Below are positions 11,622 through 22,130 of a DNA stretch of 64,000 nucleotides, piece by piece. The stretch's first letter is position 1. Each line of letters starts with the position of its first letter. The position numbers and the translations under genes are program-made. The notes under the pieces are model-generated. The model worked only from the letters and a program-made list of their open reading frames with translations. It did not search any database and was not told where the DNA came from. This stretch comes from Owenia fusiformis (Eukaryota > Annelida > Polychaeta > Sabellida > Oweniidae), in contig CAIIXF020000009.1 of NCBI GenBank assembly GCA_903813345.2, forward strand, positions 3,348,001 through 3,412,000, read 5' to 3'.

Positions 11622-14257
11622 TTAAATTTTGTCGTTGTACTTATAATCTTTTGATTGTTTTTCCCACTTTCCATTTTTGACAATAGTTATTTTTGCCCTC
11701 AGGTTGTACGAAGAATGTTTAGGAGCATATTGTCTGAAAATACTTGTTAAAGAGACCGATATAATTTTGTTCCCACGGAGGGCTTTGGTAACTCTGGGAA
11801 TATCACATCCAGGAATGTAGCCCAGCCTATAATTGTCATTAGCATTATGCAAAACAACCAAAGCATTCCTATCGATCATGTTTGTATCCTCACTTTTAAG
11901 TTTCAATGGATATGGCTTACTAGGATCTGATTGTGAATTTTTTTCAGCCCTGCAATGTTTGATTGAGTTCTGGTATTCCTCTTGCCATGTTGAGCCAGCA
12001 ACTGTTACTTCTATGGCACTGGGTTCATCATCATCTTCATCTTCCAATCTGTCACGCTCTTCAGTTTGATCTGTACTTTGAGTAATCTTCTCATGTGGAA
12101 TTAAGGGAGGGGATGGGCTCTTACATGAACAATTGCAATGTGCCGCAGCTGCAGAATCCACTTCCGGAAAGCCAGTGTCTGGACGTTGCTTTCCACTTGC
12201 ATTGGCAACTAATCCTCCAGCTCCTAAGAATAAGAAATGGAAATTGAACATCAATAGTCTTTCTATTTTTAAACATGTCGAATGAAACTGGGCACTATAT
12301 TATGTTGGTTTAACATCAATATTTTGAATAGCATGAAGCCATGATCATTTGTACATGTTTTGGCTAGCATTAAGCTCCATAGGCTTATGTAAAGTACCAG
12401 ATTTAAATTAGTTAATTATTACTATTGAGTTTTGGGTGACCATACCCCCAATTTTTTATGTTATAGTAGAAAACAAATGTTTATTGAAAGATGAGATGAA
12501 AGATGAAAGCCATGAACCTGATGAAACATTTTGCTGTATTTTTTTTAAGTAATCCAGATGCATGTTATATATGCAAGTATAACAAAATGTGTTCCGTTAA
12601 TATTTGACAGTAGTAATATTAGAATGTGCATGTATAGCTACAGGATGCAGCAACAAGTTGCCTTCATTGTAAAGAAACAATATAAGACGTTAAGAATGTG
12701 TTCAAGAGATTAAGATTACAGCAATGAATTTTAACATGATACAATGCTTGTATGCTCAAACTCTCATAAAATTGCTGACATATCCTGGGCTAAATAATGT
12801 AAAAATACATGTATTTTACATGAAAAGTTCCATAGTACAGATTATACTATTATTGATAGCTGATAATAAATGACATCATTTTCATACCAAGAATCATTTT
12901 AGTTATGTTTAACTTTACCAAAATATATCCAGTTTAAGTTATAACCACTTGCCTGGAAGTAGTTTTAAATTAGTGATCAGCTCTACCTCCACCGTCTCTT
13001 CATTTTCTTTGTCATAGAGCTGCAATCCAAAAGAAAAGTACAAGTTCTACACATTTTTAGTGTCATGTTGAACATTATCCAGATAATACCTCTCCTATAC
13101 ATGGAAACACTATTTCATGCAACAATCATCATTGGCCCTGGTGTTCCTGCACTGTAAAAGGAACATTTACCAAAATGAGTCTTTTGGTCTGGAACTTACC
13201 ACCACACAAGTATTTTCCAAGTATTACCCTGGAGTCATCTCAGTCAGCAATTATAATATGCACGTATAAGTTGAGAATGTGTTCGAGAGATTAAGATTAC
13301 AGCACTGAATTTTTAAGTGACACAATGCTTGTATGCTCAAACTCTCATAAAATCGCTGACATATCCTCTGTTCTCCCAGCCCTCCAGGTACTGTATGACC
13401 AATTATACCAGTCTCGTAGGATCAAATCTTCCTTACACCTTACATTAAAATGGGGAGGCAGTCTTCCCTGTTATAATTTCTAGCATACATATTAGAAGTA
13501 CATGAACCCCCATAAATGCTTTTTCAAATCAACCCCACACCTTTTATACGTTCTTGTATATTCATACAGTAGGTGTGGGGTTGATTTGAAAAATTAGCCC
13601 ACATGTATGATTGCATGGGTTTCATTAGGCTTGGGTAACCAAACCAGTCTGGCCCAGTTATCTACTCCTGATTCTGAAATATCGTCAGGAGTTGATAACT
13701 GGGTCAGACGGGTTTGGCTATAGGCTTGGGTAGATTGAGACTTATAGGTAGAAGCCTCTAATGCGTTAGATTATTGTAGTGATTTACCAATCCTCAGAGA
13801 CCAAGAGGGTGCATGAATGCATTGAGACTCTAGGCTCAAGAATTTCAAAGGAGGGGGGGTACATGTAGTATGTTTCCAACAGACCTAATATAATATTCAG
13901 ACGAAAAGGATACAGTCTAGGGGGATTTACTACCCATGGATTCATAATGAATGCAAATATTGGTGCAAAGAATAGTCATAAGCTTACCTTTACTGACGAA
14001 GATCCTTCTACAAGTACATAAACAGGAGCAACAAATGTCTCTAGAGAAGTCAAATTGTTAAAAGAATCGAGAATAGTAGCATATCTGCGATCAGAGAGGT
14101 TAGAGAGAAAGGAGACGTGACAAATCCTAATATCTAACACGATAAAGTTACAAGATTGAAGTTGGTACGTTTTTGTAGTATTTTCCAGGCAAGAAATATA
14201 CAAAATCTCTCCTTTTTTGATAAAATTTCCGCTTGTTTTCTTTAGCACGGAAGCCAT
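11622..14257 (-). CDS. HIRAN-like domain protein carried by the large transposon (3 exons)
   Basis: On -: exon 1 14257-13988, exon 2 13019-12953, exon 3 12223-11622, giving 312 residues ending TAA. Phases 0 and 1 join exactly. Exon 1/2 uses GTAAGC. Exon 2 ends in a GC donor with the classic AG|GCAAGT context. The start ATG lies in the TIR and is 14 bp from the DR1 site. Residues 1-90 begin MASVLKKTSG and are not recognised. Residues ~140-150 hold an HCNCSC cluster, then an acidic stretch EDEDDDE. Residues ~215-290 read KSEDTNMIDRNALVV, LGYIPGCDIPRV, ISVSLTSIFR. This is the pattern of a HIRAN domain (Asp-Asn-Ala-(V)-V, then GYIP, then a second strand), known in HLTF/Rad5 to bind 3' DNA ends. 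It is intact while the transposase is broken. An accessory role in transposition, such as end binding, is inference; the domain call is by eye. Confidence 0.75.
12688..12790. repeat. Direct repeat copy A in HIRAN-gene intron
   Basis: About 100 bp starting AAGAATGTGTTC and ending CTGACATATCCT recurs at about 13268-13372 with roughly ten substitutions and small gaps (shared blocks AGAGATTAAGATTACAGCA and CTTGTATGCTCAAACTCTCA). A local duplication inside the transposon. Confidence 0.8.
13268..13372. repeat. Direct repeat copy B in HIRAN-gene intron
   Basis: Partner of 12688-12790, same orientation, lying about 580 bp away in the first intron of the HIRAN-like gene. Confidence 0.8.
13516..13600. 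repeat. Stem-loop 1 in transposon intron
   Basis: Arms TTTTCAAATCAACCCCACACC and its near-perfect complement GGTGTGGGGTTGATTTGAAAAA are separated by about 35 bases, giving a stem of more than 20 bp. Confidence 0.8.
13638..13723. repeat. Stem-loop 2 in transposon intron
   Basis: Left arm CCAAACCAGTCTGGCCCAGT continuing TATCTACTCCTGA, right arm TCAGGAGTTGATAACTGGG continuing TCAGACGGGTTTGG: about 32 paired bases with few mismatches and a ~16-base loop. It follows stem-loop 1 directly. Confidence 0.8.
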
Positions 14258-14341
14258 TTTGAAACCTGTGAGGTCAAAGGTCACCGCTACCATATATGGG
14301 ACAGAATATCGGTGGTGCATTCTGGGAGCCAATCCTCCTTG
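14253..14341 (-). repeat. Right terminal inverted repeat of the 13.27-kb transposon
   Basis: Inverted copy of 1075-1172. It holds AGGTCAAAGGTCA (14271-14283), a perfect DR1 motif, and contributes the ATG (14257-14255 on -) that starts the HIRAN-like gene. The outer end CCAATCCTCCTTG abuts the target duplication ATGTATGA at 14342-14349. Confidence 0.9.
14271..14283 (+). promoter_or_regulatory. DR1-type nuclear receptor site in right TIR
   Basis: Reads AGGTCAAAGGTCA, identical to the left-TIR copy in inverted position. It lies 14 bp upstream of the ATG of the HIRAN-like gene on -. Confidence 0.5.
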
Positions 14342-14463
14342 ATGTATGAGCTCCTCAGCATTGTTTTATCATGACGTCATATAACCCTCTTGTTAACAAA
14401 TTCTCGGAATATGGTACCATTATCTGTGACGTCAGTGACACATTGCCCCATTAACAATAGACT

Positions 14464-14883
14464 AGATGCGAGTAGATATAATCTTGATTTACGTCATTAA
14501 ATATTCAGAATTCAGTCAAAGTGATATCATATTTGAAATCTACAAGCAAAAATACATCTAGAAATATGGTTACAGAAATTGTTTATCAACTTTGAAAATT
14601 TAGTTTTTTTAAATGTAATTTCTTGTTCGGGGAGATTCCCAATAGAGCCCATGTTATAAAATCAAAAAAAGTTAAATATCTTTTCTTGTTATGGACAGAT
14701 AATATTTTCTTTAACTGGACATATTTTAATTTACATAACTATTAGATACATAAGGGTGATATGAAAATTGAACCGCTAAAACAGATGAATATTAAGTTAA
14801 AGGGAACTTTCTCCTATACCCGCCATGCTATCTGACCCGAACGAGCCACCTAGTGGTGAAACTGGTAACTACCTACTCGCATC
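14464..14883 (+). mobile_element. 420-bp MITE with GATGCGAGTAG ends, copy 1
   Basis: Bounded by GATGCGAGTAG and CTACTCGCATC. The whole length aligns, in reverse orientation, with 30082-30500 (shared blocks TTGATTTACGTCATTAA, GGGGAGATTCCC, CACCTAGTGG/CCACCAGGTGG, ACTGGTAACTACCTACTCGCA). No coding frame is present, so it is non-autonomous. No clear target duplication was found. Confidence 0.8.
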
Positions 14884-15239
14884 TGAGTCATTAAACCAAT
14901 AAACGAAATATACGAGCGTACGTCACTGATTTTTCAAATCCCATTGCATAATTTGGGACAATGCTTTTATTTGTTTTCCTAAGTTGTTCTAATTTCATTC
15001 ATTATATTCCAGCAGAATCTACATATGTGTTGCAAATGTTTTACAGACATTATGAGTCTTATGACAACACTATCATGTAACTTGCTTTTTCTGCTAAATG
15101 CCAACAGCATGAGAAAATATTAGTTTTCCGCATTCTAGTTTTATTTTATATGTCTCTGATTAGATGTATAAGAAAATCATTATATGGTATGGCCAGCAAG
15201 ATTGTGTAGTAAGTGTACTCCGTATAACACTTAAAAAAT

Positions 15240-15548
15240 AAAAAAAGGTTCCACCTATCTTAAAGAATATCAAAGTTTATTGAAATAAATATATTTAATG
15301 AAATTCTAAAAATGTCAGAAAAAGCAAAACTCTGGTTATAAATAACTTACAGAAAAAATTGACCATGGAATTGAATAAAAATTGAAAATATAAAAAGTTC
15401 CACCTATCTCAAAGAATATCAAAGTTTATTGAAATAAATATATTTAATGAAATTCTAAAAATGTCAATAAAAAGCAAAACTCTGGTTATAAATAACTTAA
15501 AGAAAAAATTGACAGTGGAACCTTTTTATATTTTCAAATTTTATTCAG
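15240..15548. mobile_element. Tandem-duplicated MITE (2 x ~150 bp)
   Basis: Two direct copies of a ~150-bp unit (15243-15391 and 15392-15545) share GTTCCACCTATCT, AAAGAATATCAAAGTTTATT and TCTGGTTATAAATAACTTA with few differences. The right end GTGGAACCTTTTTATATTTTC is the inverted complement of the unit start (GAAAATATAAAAAGTTCCAC), so the outer ends form terminal inverted repeats. Confidence 0.8.
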
Positions 15549-18436
15549 GGGTACATGATCTAACTAGTTTAAAACAATAAAAACAATATGTCAATTTTCT
15601 ATTCTATTTTTTTCCTCAAAAAATGTCAAAGTTATGAAAATTGAAAGTCAATTAAAATTTGATATGGCGTCAATTGTACTGCCAAACTTGGGTAAGGGGT
15701 CAAAACCCTATATCTATTCTGTTATTGCAATGCTAGCTTTATTAGTACTCATGAAAAATAATTGGCACCAAAACACTTCAGCTTATCAAATGCCGTAAAT
15801 TAAAAACAATCTTGTAGGCAGTATGATGATTTGAGGCATTTTTTTCCGTAACGTCATACCCATCTAATCTTTAAGACGATGTACTGAAATATTTTCACAG
15901 TGAAGATCCGATTTACTTTATATATAATGAAAGCATATATGATCCCCTTTTGAAAAAATCAAACAGAAACAGAACATTCAGGACACCCACAAATCAGCTA
16001 GGTCAGAGATGGGTCCCCTTAATGAGCTGCAAATTTAGGATCAATTGAGACCAATTTCCCTTGATCACCCTATGCAGACTGTGCTATACGAAAACAAGCA
16101 GTGCGTAAATTATTGTGGAAATAATGTGAAATTGCAGCTGTTACACAGCGTTAACAGCATTCATTCAATATTGGTGATCAAATGACATATCAATACAAAT
16201 TATATTTGCGTTTTGAAAGTTGAAAGGCTTCTTTGTCATTTTCTACAAATTTTGATACATTAAATAAAAATGTGCTACCTCTAAGCAAGCGGTGCTGATA
16301 TCCGTTAAGCGACAAAAAATCAAACAGAAACAGAACATTCAAAACACCCAAATTCTTTTTCAAAGTAGAGCATGTGCCAAAATAATAAGAAATAATTTTT
16401 ATATTCATCAATAAGTAAGTGACATCACCTATTAAATAATGTACAGTCCAGATCATGTAGTAAATGTTAAGCATAAAAATGTGTGTCAAAGTGGTTAAAA
16501 ATTATTCTGATTGATATTAAAGTAGTGACACATATTTTATTAAAATTCGAAGAAATGGCATCTGTAACAGATGGCAGGTTGTGACATTTTGCATGTTAAT
16601 GCCATGTTATATCATCCGGTACTCCAGTATTCTGATTGTATTTTGAATCTTTCACCAGTATGGTCCTTTTATTTATTCCAGTATATATTTTACCCATGGC
16701 ACTTACCTCAGTATCTATTCACATGGTATCATACACCAGTATAGATATTTTATTTTATTCCAGTATGTATGTTTCTAATGACAATATATTCACTTGGTCT
16801 CTATTACGGATGCTACACTTCATAGTTATCTCTTTCATATTCTTTGATATGCAGATTCTCATTTCAGGAACATAATATAATAATGTCAAATAATGTCATA
16901 AATGTCAAGATGGCTGTATATAAAACTTAGGAAGTTGTCTTTTAATAATTTTTTTATGTTAAGAAGTTATGTCAAGAAAACAATATTACCACATAACTAA
17001 AACAATGCAGAAATATCAGATATGACTGGTTTATGTAACAGATAATTTTACTCCTTTAAATTGTTGGTGAGGAAATGCAAGGATGAAGAAAAAAGACTGA
17101 TATTATTGCTATATTTATCAATTGGCCAATAAATTCAATTTCATTAAAATACCTAATGTATACCTAAGTATTCATCAAAACCTGCAATATATCTTACCAC
17201 ATTTCTTTAGATAAACATTTATTGGCATCTCTATGAACTGTTTTCTGATGAAAGTTAATCAGGTACATAAGTTCAAGGTCACAGCACAACTCAAATATTA
17301 TATTGCTTAAACTACAATTCAACATGATTTTGTTGTTTCTTGAAGGATCTATGTAAATGTTAACTTATAACTTTAAAAATGAAAAAATTTAAAAATTATA
17401 TTACTGTAGATTGGGTTAATTTGGTGCCCACTTTAATTTGGCGAAATTGAAAAATTCACCAATATAAATCTTCACCAAAATTTAGAATGAATCCCCGGGT
17501 ATTATCTAGGGTATTTCGTCTAGTGTATTTAGGTCACTTCCAGTTTAGTTTTTTCCAAAAATATGTTAAAAATGTCTCTCATAAATTGGCTCAGAACTGG
17601 TCAGTCACTCATTAATACTCAGGGAAAAACTAGAAAGGAAAAGCGCGTTATAGTAACAGCATTGATCGAGGTACAAAATGTAAATGATCTCACAAAAAAT
17701 GGTAATTCGTAAACAGCCCGTAAGTTTAACATTGCATTAACATTTATTGTGCATATCCGTCAAAATAAATAGCCGCCAATATGCCAAAAATGGCAAAATC
17801 GCCGAATGAATTTTGTCGGTTAAAATTGAATCTAGCTCATCACCAATTTATTCAATAATATATATGGCCAAATACATTTTACGAATAGATTTTACTTACT
17901 TACTTTAACTTAACTCAAAGAATTTGAATTCTTTAATTATGAAGTTTAATTAACAATTTAATTATGCTCTGTATATACATATTTCATAGTAAATGTAATT
18001 CATAGTACAAATAAAGATATTCACCTACTGCCAAAGATCGCTTAGATAATGATTCATAACATTTTTATTATCTGAATGATTTTTGACTTTCCTAGTACAT
18101 TAAAACTAGATAGGCACCATTGAGCAACTCCACAAGAAGTTCCAAATAACTAGCTCAACTGTAGATACACTTTGAAGATGTGCTCTAAATGTTGTCCATT
18201 CCTTTGCAGGCACACCTTGATTCTGCAGGCAAAGTTCTTGAAGACCCTAACACATTCCTCCAGAGAAATGGTCCTGATATATCTGGTGATCTCTCTTCAA
18301 GTCTTACAATACACATGATCCTTCAAGTGTGTACTGAAGTGAGTTCACCTCACTACTGGGGGCAAGTTTTTTTAATTCTTCAATATCGTTGAAATTTTTA
18401 TATATGACAAACATAGAAATGACATTAATAAACCAT

Positions 18437-19934
18437 TTAACTCTTTCAGCTGGTTAGGTGACTATAGTCGACTTATCGGTACACGTGGTTAGGCGACCGT
18501 AGGTCGACATTTATGGAAATCATTTTCTTTCATTTAAATAGATGGCATACCAGTACAGTTCCCGGTTAAAAATGTGCCTACCATTTCTACACTGAACTAA
18601 ACTGTCAACATAACTTCCGTATCCGGTAAAATTATGAAAAATTCCAGTAAAATTCGAACAATTTTGCCACTATTTACTTATTTTCACGATAGATTGTCTA
18701 GCTTGTTTTTTAAAAATGGCTGCCAGAGGAATAAGAATAAATGAAGATAATGCAGAGGCTATCTTTGCTGATTCTGGTTCTGAAAGTGGCTCAGATATCG
18801 ATGATAATGATTCTGATCAAAATGAAAATTTACAAAATGACAAAGATCAAGCTATTCAAGGTAAGTAAATGTAAAATGGGCTTACACCAAATCATCAGAT
18901 AGTACATTTCCCTAATGAGTAATGTGTTCTAGCATAATATATGTCATATATGTCAGAAATGTAGGCCTAGTCACCAAAATTTTTATGAATATGCGCTTTG
19001 ACTTTCAGTTGGTGGTGATCAAGTTGTACCTGACAGACCACGTCGTCATGCAATTCCACCAGACAATGGCCAGTATGATTGGCATTTGTATGACTCCACT
19101 GATCCGTATGAAGTCAATTGGATACAGGAATTCAATATTCCACGCCGTGGTGGTGTTCTCGTCAATACAGACAATTTCACACCTTATGACTATTTCAAGA
19201 TATTTTATCCTGATGAACTATTGACAAAGATAACAGATGAGACCAATAATTATGCGTTCAGCCACTTTGATGTGCCTGGTGGACTTGATAACTTCAGCCC
19301 AAGATCTCGGCTGAGACAATGGTACGAGGTGACAGTAGATGAGCTAAGAGCATATACAGCGATACAATTGGCCATGGGCATTGTATCTAAGCCAAGCCTT
19401 AGGGATTATTGCCCCATGTTTTGAAATCTATCATACACATAGAAACTTTCGTGCTGCTGCAGGACAAATTATATACGGAATGTGATGATTTTATTCTGAT
19501 ACAAACAGTTATAATCTGATAATATCATATAGTTGGATATACTAAAGTGTACTGAATGTACTTTGTATGTACTGCTACTTGTCTCTGATATTTGTATGAC
19601 TTTTAGTATCCATTTTTATGAAGTACAGTGTATTGAAAATGTTGATATTAAGTGTATTGAAAATGTAGATATAGAATAAGTTGGCTAACTTATTAGTTGG
19701 CTAACTTTTACATCACCTTTGGTATTCTAAATGTCAAACTTAAGCTGCAAAAGTTTGAGAAATGGAAAATGAATATATTTACTATAAACACTGAAAATTT
19801 GAAGTAATTCTGTCTAGTACTTTTAGAGATATTGGAAATTTAAACTTATAACTGCTAAAACGTCGATTTTCGGCAAAAAAATAACCGGTTTAAGCTACAT
19901 GGAAAATACGGAATTAACCGGGCGAAAGAGTTAA
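18437..19934 (+). mobile_element. piggyBac deletion derivative (1.49 kb) with TTAA target duplication
   Basis: TTAA at 18437-18440 and 19931-19934 flanks inverted ends CTCTTTCAGCTGGTTAG and, on the other strand, CTCTTTCGCCCGGTTAA. TTAA targets are diagnostic of piggyBac-class elements, and the encoded protein supports this. The element carries only the N-terminal part of the transposase, so it must rely on enzyme from elsewhere. Confidence 0.93.
18716..19424 (+). CDS. Truncated piggyBac-type transposase, N-terminal part, 2 exons
   Basis: Exon 1 18716-18860 (ATG in AAAATGGC), exon 2 19009-19424, phase 1 across GTAAGT...TTTCAG, giving 186 residues ending TGA. Residues 1-48 are acidic, with repeated SGSESGSD/DDND, as in piggyBac N-termini. 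Residues ~105-180 read NFTPYDYFKIFYPDELLTKI, TNNYA, WYEVTVDELRAYTAIQLAMGI and PSLRDYCP, matching the conserved start of the DDE_Tnp_1_7 family (FxPxDYFxLFFPDELL, ELRAFLGLxLxMGI, PSLxDYW). The chain then stops before any of the three catalytic Asp residues, so it cannot be a transposase. The frame itself is free of lesions. It may be a dominant-negative or domesticated fragment, or just a young deletion product. Confidence 0.85.
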
Positions 19935-20564
19935 ATAAAGATTTATACAGAAAGCTCCTATGAAACTTGACTATACGCAGAAAGACCTGAATAAGTGCAT
20001 AACTTGTTATTCATTATGATACTTTATATAAATTTTTACTCAACTGTGAAATTGATCAGATTGATTAGTTTCACTAGATTCTAATAACTGATTTATCCAA
20101 TGCAGGGCGTGATTTATTAAGTTAAAAATAATGCAAAATAATTAATATTTCTTTGTAAATAATATTTCTTTGTAAAAAAGGTAAATTTTAAAAAAAACTC
20201 AGTTTCCATAGAAATTGCCCATATGAGCATTTAATGTTCACATGCCCATGGTGATACTAATGACACTTTGTTGCTCTTTGAAATGAGGTAATTTGTATGT
20301 TAATTAATGACAATACCTCCATTATGGGGCCATATTTGCATTATAAGATATCAGATTTTTGAAAAAGATATACTTCATAATTATACAATTTGGATTGATG
20401 TAGTGTATTATAGCCAGTGAGTGCAATATAATATTTATGTTACAATTTACATCATAATTTGAAATTATGACAGACATATGCAGAAAATGAAATTGTTCAG
20501 GGTGAAACAAATAATGCCACCCACATAATGTTGCATAATACTGAAAGGGAATAATGTATTCTTG

Positions 20565-21350
20565 GTAGCTTAAACTCACTGATACTGAATAAGGTAGGTC
20601 TTCTAAGGTAGACTAGCATATTAGGTGCACTTTTATGAGCATTACAATATGTGATGTACATGTTGCCCATTCCTTTGCAGGTAGACCTGGATTCTCAAGC
20701 AAAGTTATTGATTACCCTAACACATACCTCCACAGATATGAGCTACTGGTCTCAAAGATATTGATTAAGGTAGGTCTTTTAGGTAGCTAACCTCACTGAT
20801 AGTGACTATGATAGGACTGGTAGGTAACTCTCCTCGCTGATAGCAAATAAGAAAGTTCGTGTAGCTAACCCCATCGGTAGTGAATACTATTGGCTTCTTG
20901 GAAGCTCACCTCACTGAAAGTGACTAAGGTAAGGTTTTGTTGGTAGTTTACCTAATTGATAGGGAAAAATGTTAGCCTTCTTGGTAACTCACCTCACTGA
21001 TGGTGACTAAGGTAGGTTTTCTTGGTAACTCACCTCACTGATAATGATGTATATTTTGTACATGTAACTCATCTCACTGATAATGAATATGGTATGTTTT
21101 ATAGATAGCTTACCACATTGAAAGTAAAAAAAGTGGGTCTTCTTAAAAGCCCACCTCACTTTTAGTGATCAATGTGGTTTCTTTGGATAGCTCACCTCAC
21201 TGATAGGGAATAAGTTAGGTCTTGGAGGTACACATATTTTATCTCAGGTAGATATTCTGGGAAGCTCACCTCACTGATAGTGAATAATGTAGGTTTTTGG
21301 AATAGGTCACCTCACTGAAACTTTCTAAGGTAGGTCTTGTCTATATACAA
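20565..21350. repeat. Degenerate minisatellite, core CTCACCTCACTGATAGTG
   Basis: About 13 imperfect units of roughly 55-65 bp. Each contains a form of AGCTCACCTCACTGATAGTG followed by AATAAGGTAGGTCTTCTTGG. Unit length varies and many copies carry substitutions, so the array is old. It begins just after a short repeated segment (20670-20745) shared with 18200-18310. Confidence 0.8.
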
Positions 21351-21795
21351 GGCGAGTAGGCCAAATAAATAAAGTATGAGTTTAATAGTTCAACTGACCC
21401 TATGGGAAAATTTGGTATCATAGCAAAGCTCAGAGAATTGTCTATGTCGTGTGATAAATAATTTGTGTTGGAATAGGTGACGTTGTCATGGAAACGGGCG
21501 TTGAACAAAATATGTCCTTAATAAGAATAAAAAGTACAGCACCATTGCAAGGGATATCTGGTTAAGTCAATGTGCAACTTTGAAAGAATGAAAATTAAGG
21601 AATTGAAAGAATTTTAGTTTATCTTCAACATTTAACTCAAAAGTATACATATTCTACTCTTTTTTGATTATTGTGATGTCATAATGGTCTATTTTGAATG
21701 AAAAACAGTTGGTCTCATATGCAATTATTAACACCATTAGATTGTGTAATCACAATTGCTTACAAATGTTACCTTTATGTATATCAAATGAAAGC

Positions 21796-22130
21796 TATGG
21801 AAGGTACTTTACAAATGAATCCTGTAGCCAGGATTCAGGCAGGATTCATATGTAAGGTAGTTTTCAAATAAATCCAACCTTCAGGATTCGTGCAGGATTC
21901 ATATGGGAGGTACTTTATAAATGAATCCTGTAGCCAGGATTCAAGCAGGATTCATATGTAAAGTAGTTTACAAATGAATCCAACCTTCAGGATTCGCGCA
22001 GGATTCATACGGAATGTACTTTACAAATGAATCCTGCAACCATGATTCAAGCAGGATTCATATTCAAAATAGTTAACAAATGAATCCAGCCTTCAATAAT
22101 CATACGTGATTCATATGAAAAATGAATCAT
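21796..22130. repeat. Tandem repeat with GGATTCATATG units
   Basis: Three dimeric units of about 107 bp, each made of two related ~53-bp halves: AATGAATCCTGTAGCCAGGATTC type and AATCCAACCTTCAGGATTCG type, both followed by CAGGATTCATATG. Each half holds an inverted pair GAATCCTG/CAGGATTC, so single strands could fold repeatedly. Confidence 0.85.

Larger units (their letters stand above)
1067..14349. mobile_element. 13.27-kb DNA transposon with TIRs, 8-bp TSD, SANT/P-like transposase and HIRAN gene
   Basis: The element proper is 1075-14341, flanked by a perfect 8-bp direct repeat ATGTATGA (1067-1074 and 14342-14349). Its ends are inverted repeats of about 90 bp starting CAAGGAGGATTGGCTCCC. It holds two spliced, inward-facing genes: a SANT-containing transposase-like gene on + (1941-10708) and a HIRAN-like gene on - (14257-11622), with convergent 3' ends and a poly(A) signal for each. 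An 8-bp TSD is known for P, hAT and some KDZ elements. TIRs starting CA and the residue pattern around the putative catalytic Asp residues favour a P/THAP9-like relationship, which is inference. Introns carry nested MITEs, a long TGCC microsatellite and two hairpins, so the copy is not recent. Two coding lesions make it probably non-autonomous now. I do not recognise the family. Confidence 0.9.
14350..18440. other. Intergenic region with MITE remains, no gene seen
   Basis: Apart from the repeats listed separately (14464-14883, 15240-15548), no coding exon is supported; the open frames at 16190-16489 and 16636-16875 are AT-rich with biased composition and no splice or family signal. A 35-base word (CAAACAGAAACAGAACATTC) is present twice at about 15960 and 16321. 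At 17403-17850 the 'ATTTGGTGCCC' / 'GCCGAATGAATTTTGTCGG' pair looks like ends of an old MITE. At 18200-18310 a stretch beginning TCCATTCCTTTGCAGG is repeated near 20670-20745. Confidence 0.5.

Noticed and set aside
11833-12069. Plus-strand frame rich in Ser
   Set aside because: Antisense shadow of the acidic stretch in HIRAN-gene exon 3.
16190-16875. Open frames of 99 and 79 residues on either strand
   Set aside because: Composition is that of AT-rich non-coding DNA (I, L, Y, F, M rich). No splice partners or family motif.
20565-22130. Regularly spaced repeats that might suggest a CRISPR array
   Set aside because: Animal genomic context, unit lengths vary, the supposed spacers are repeats themselves, and there are no cas genes. 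These are mini-satellites.
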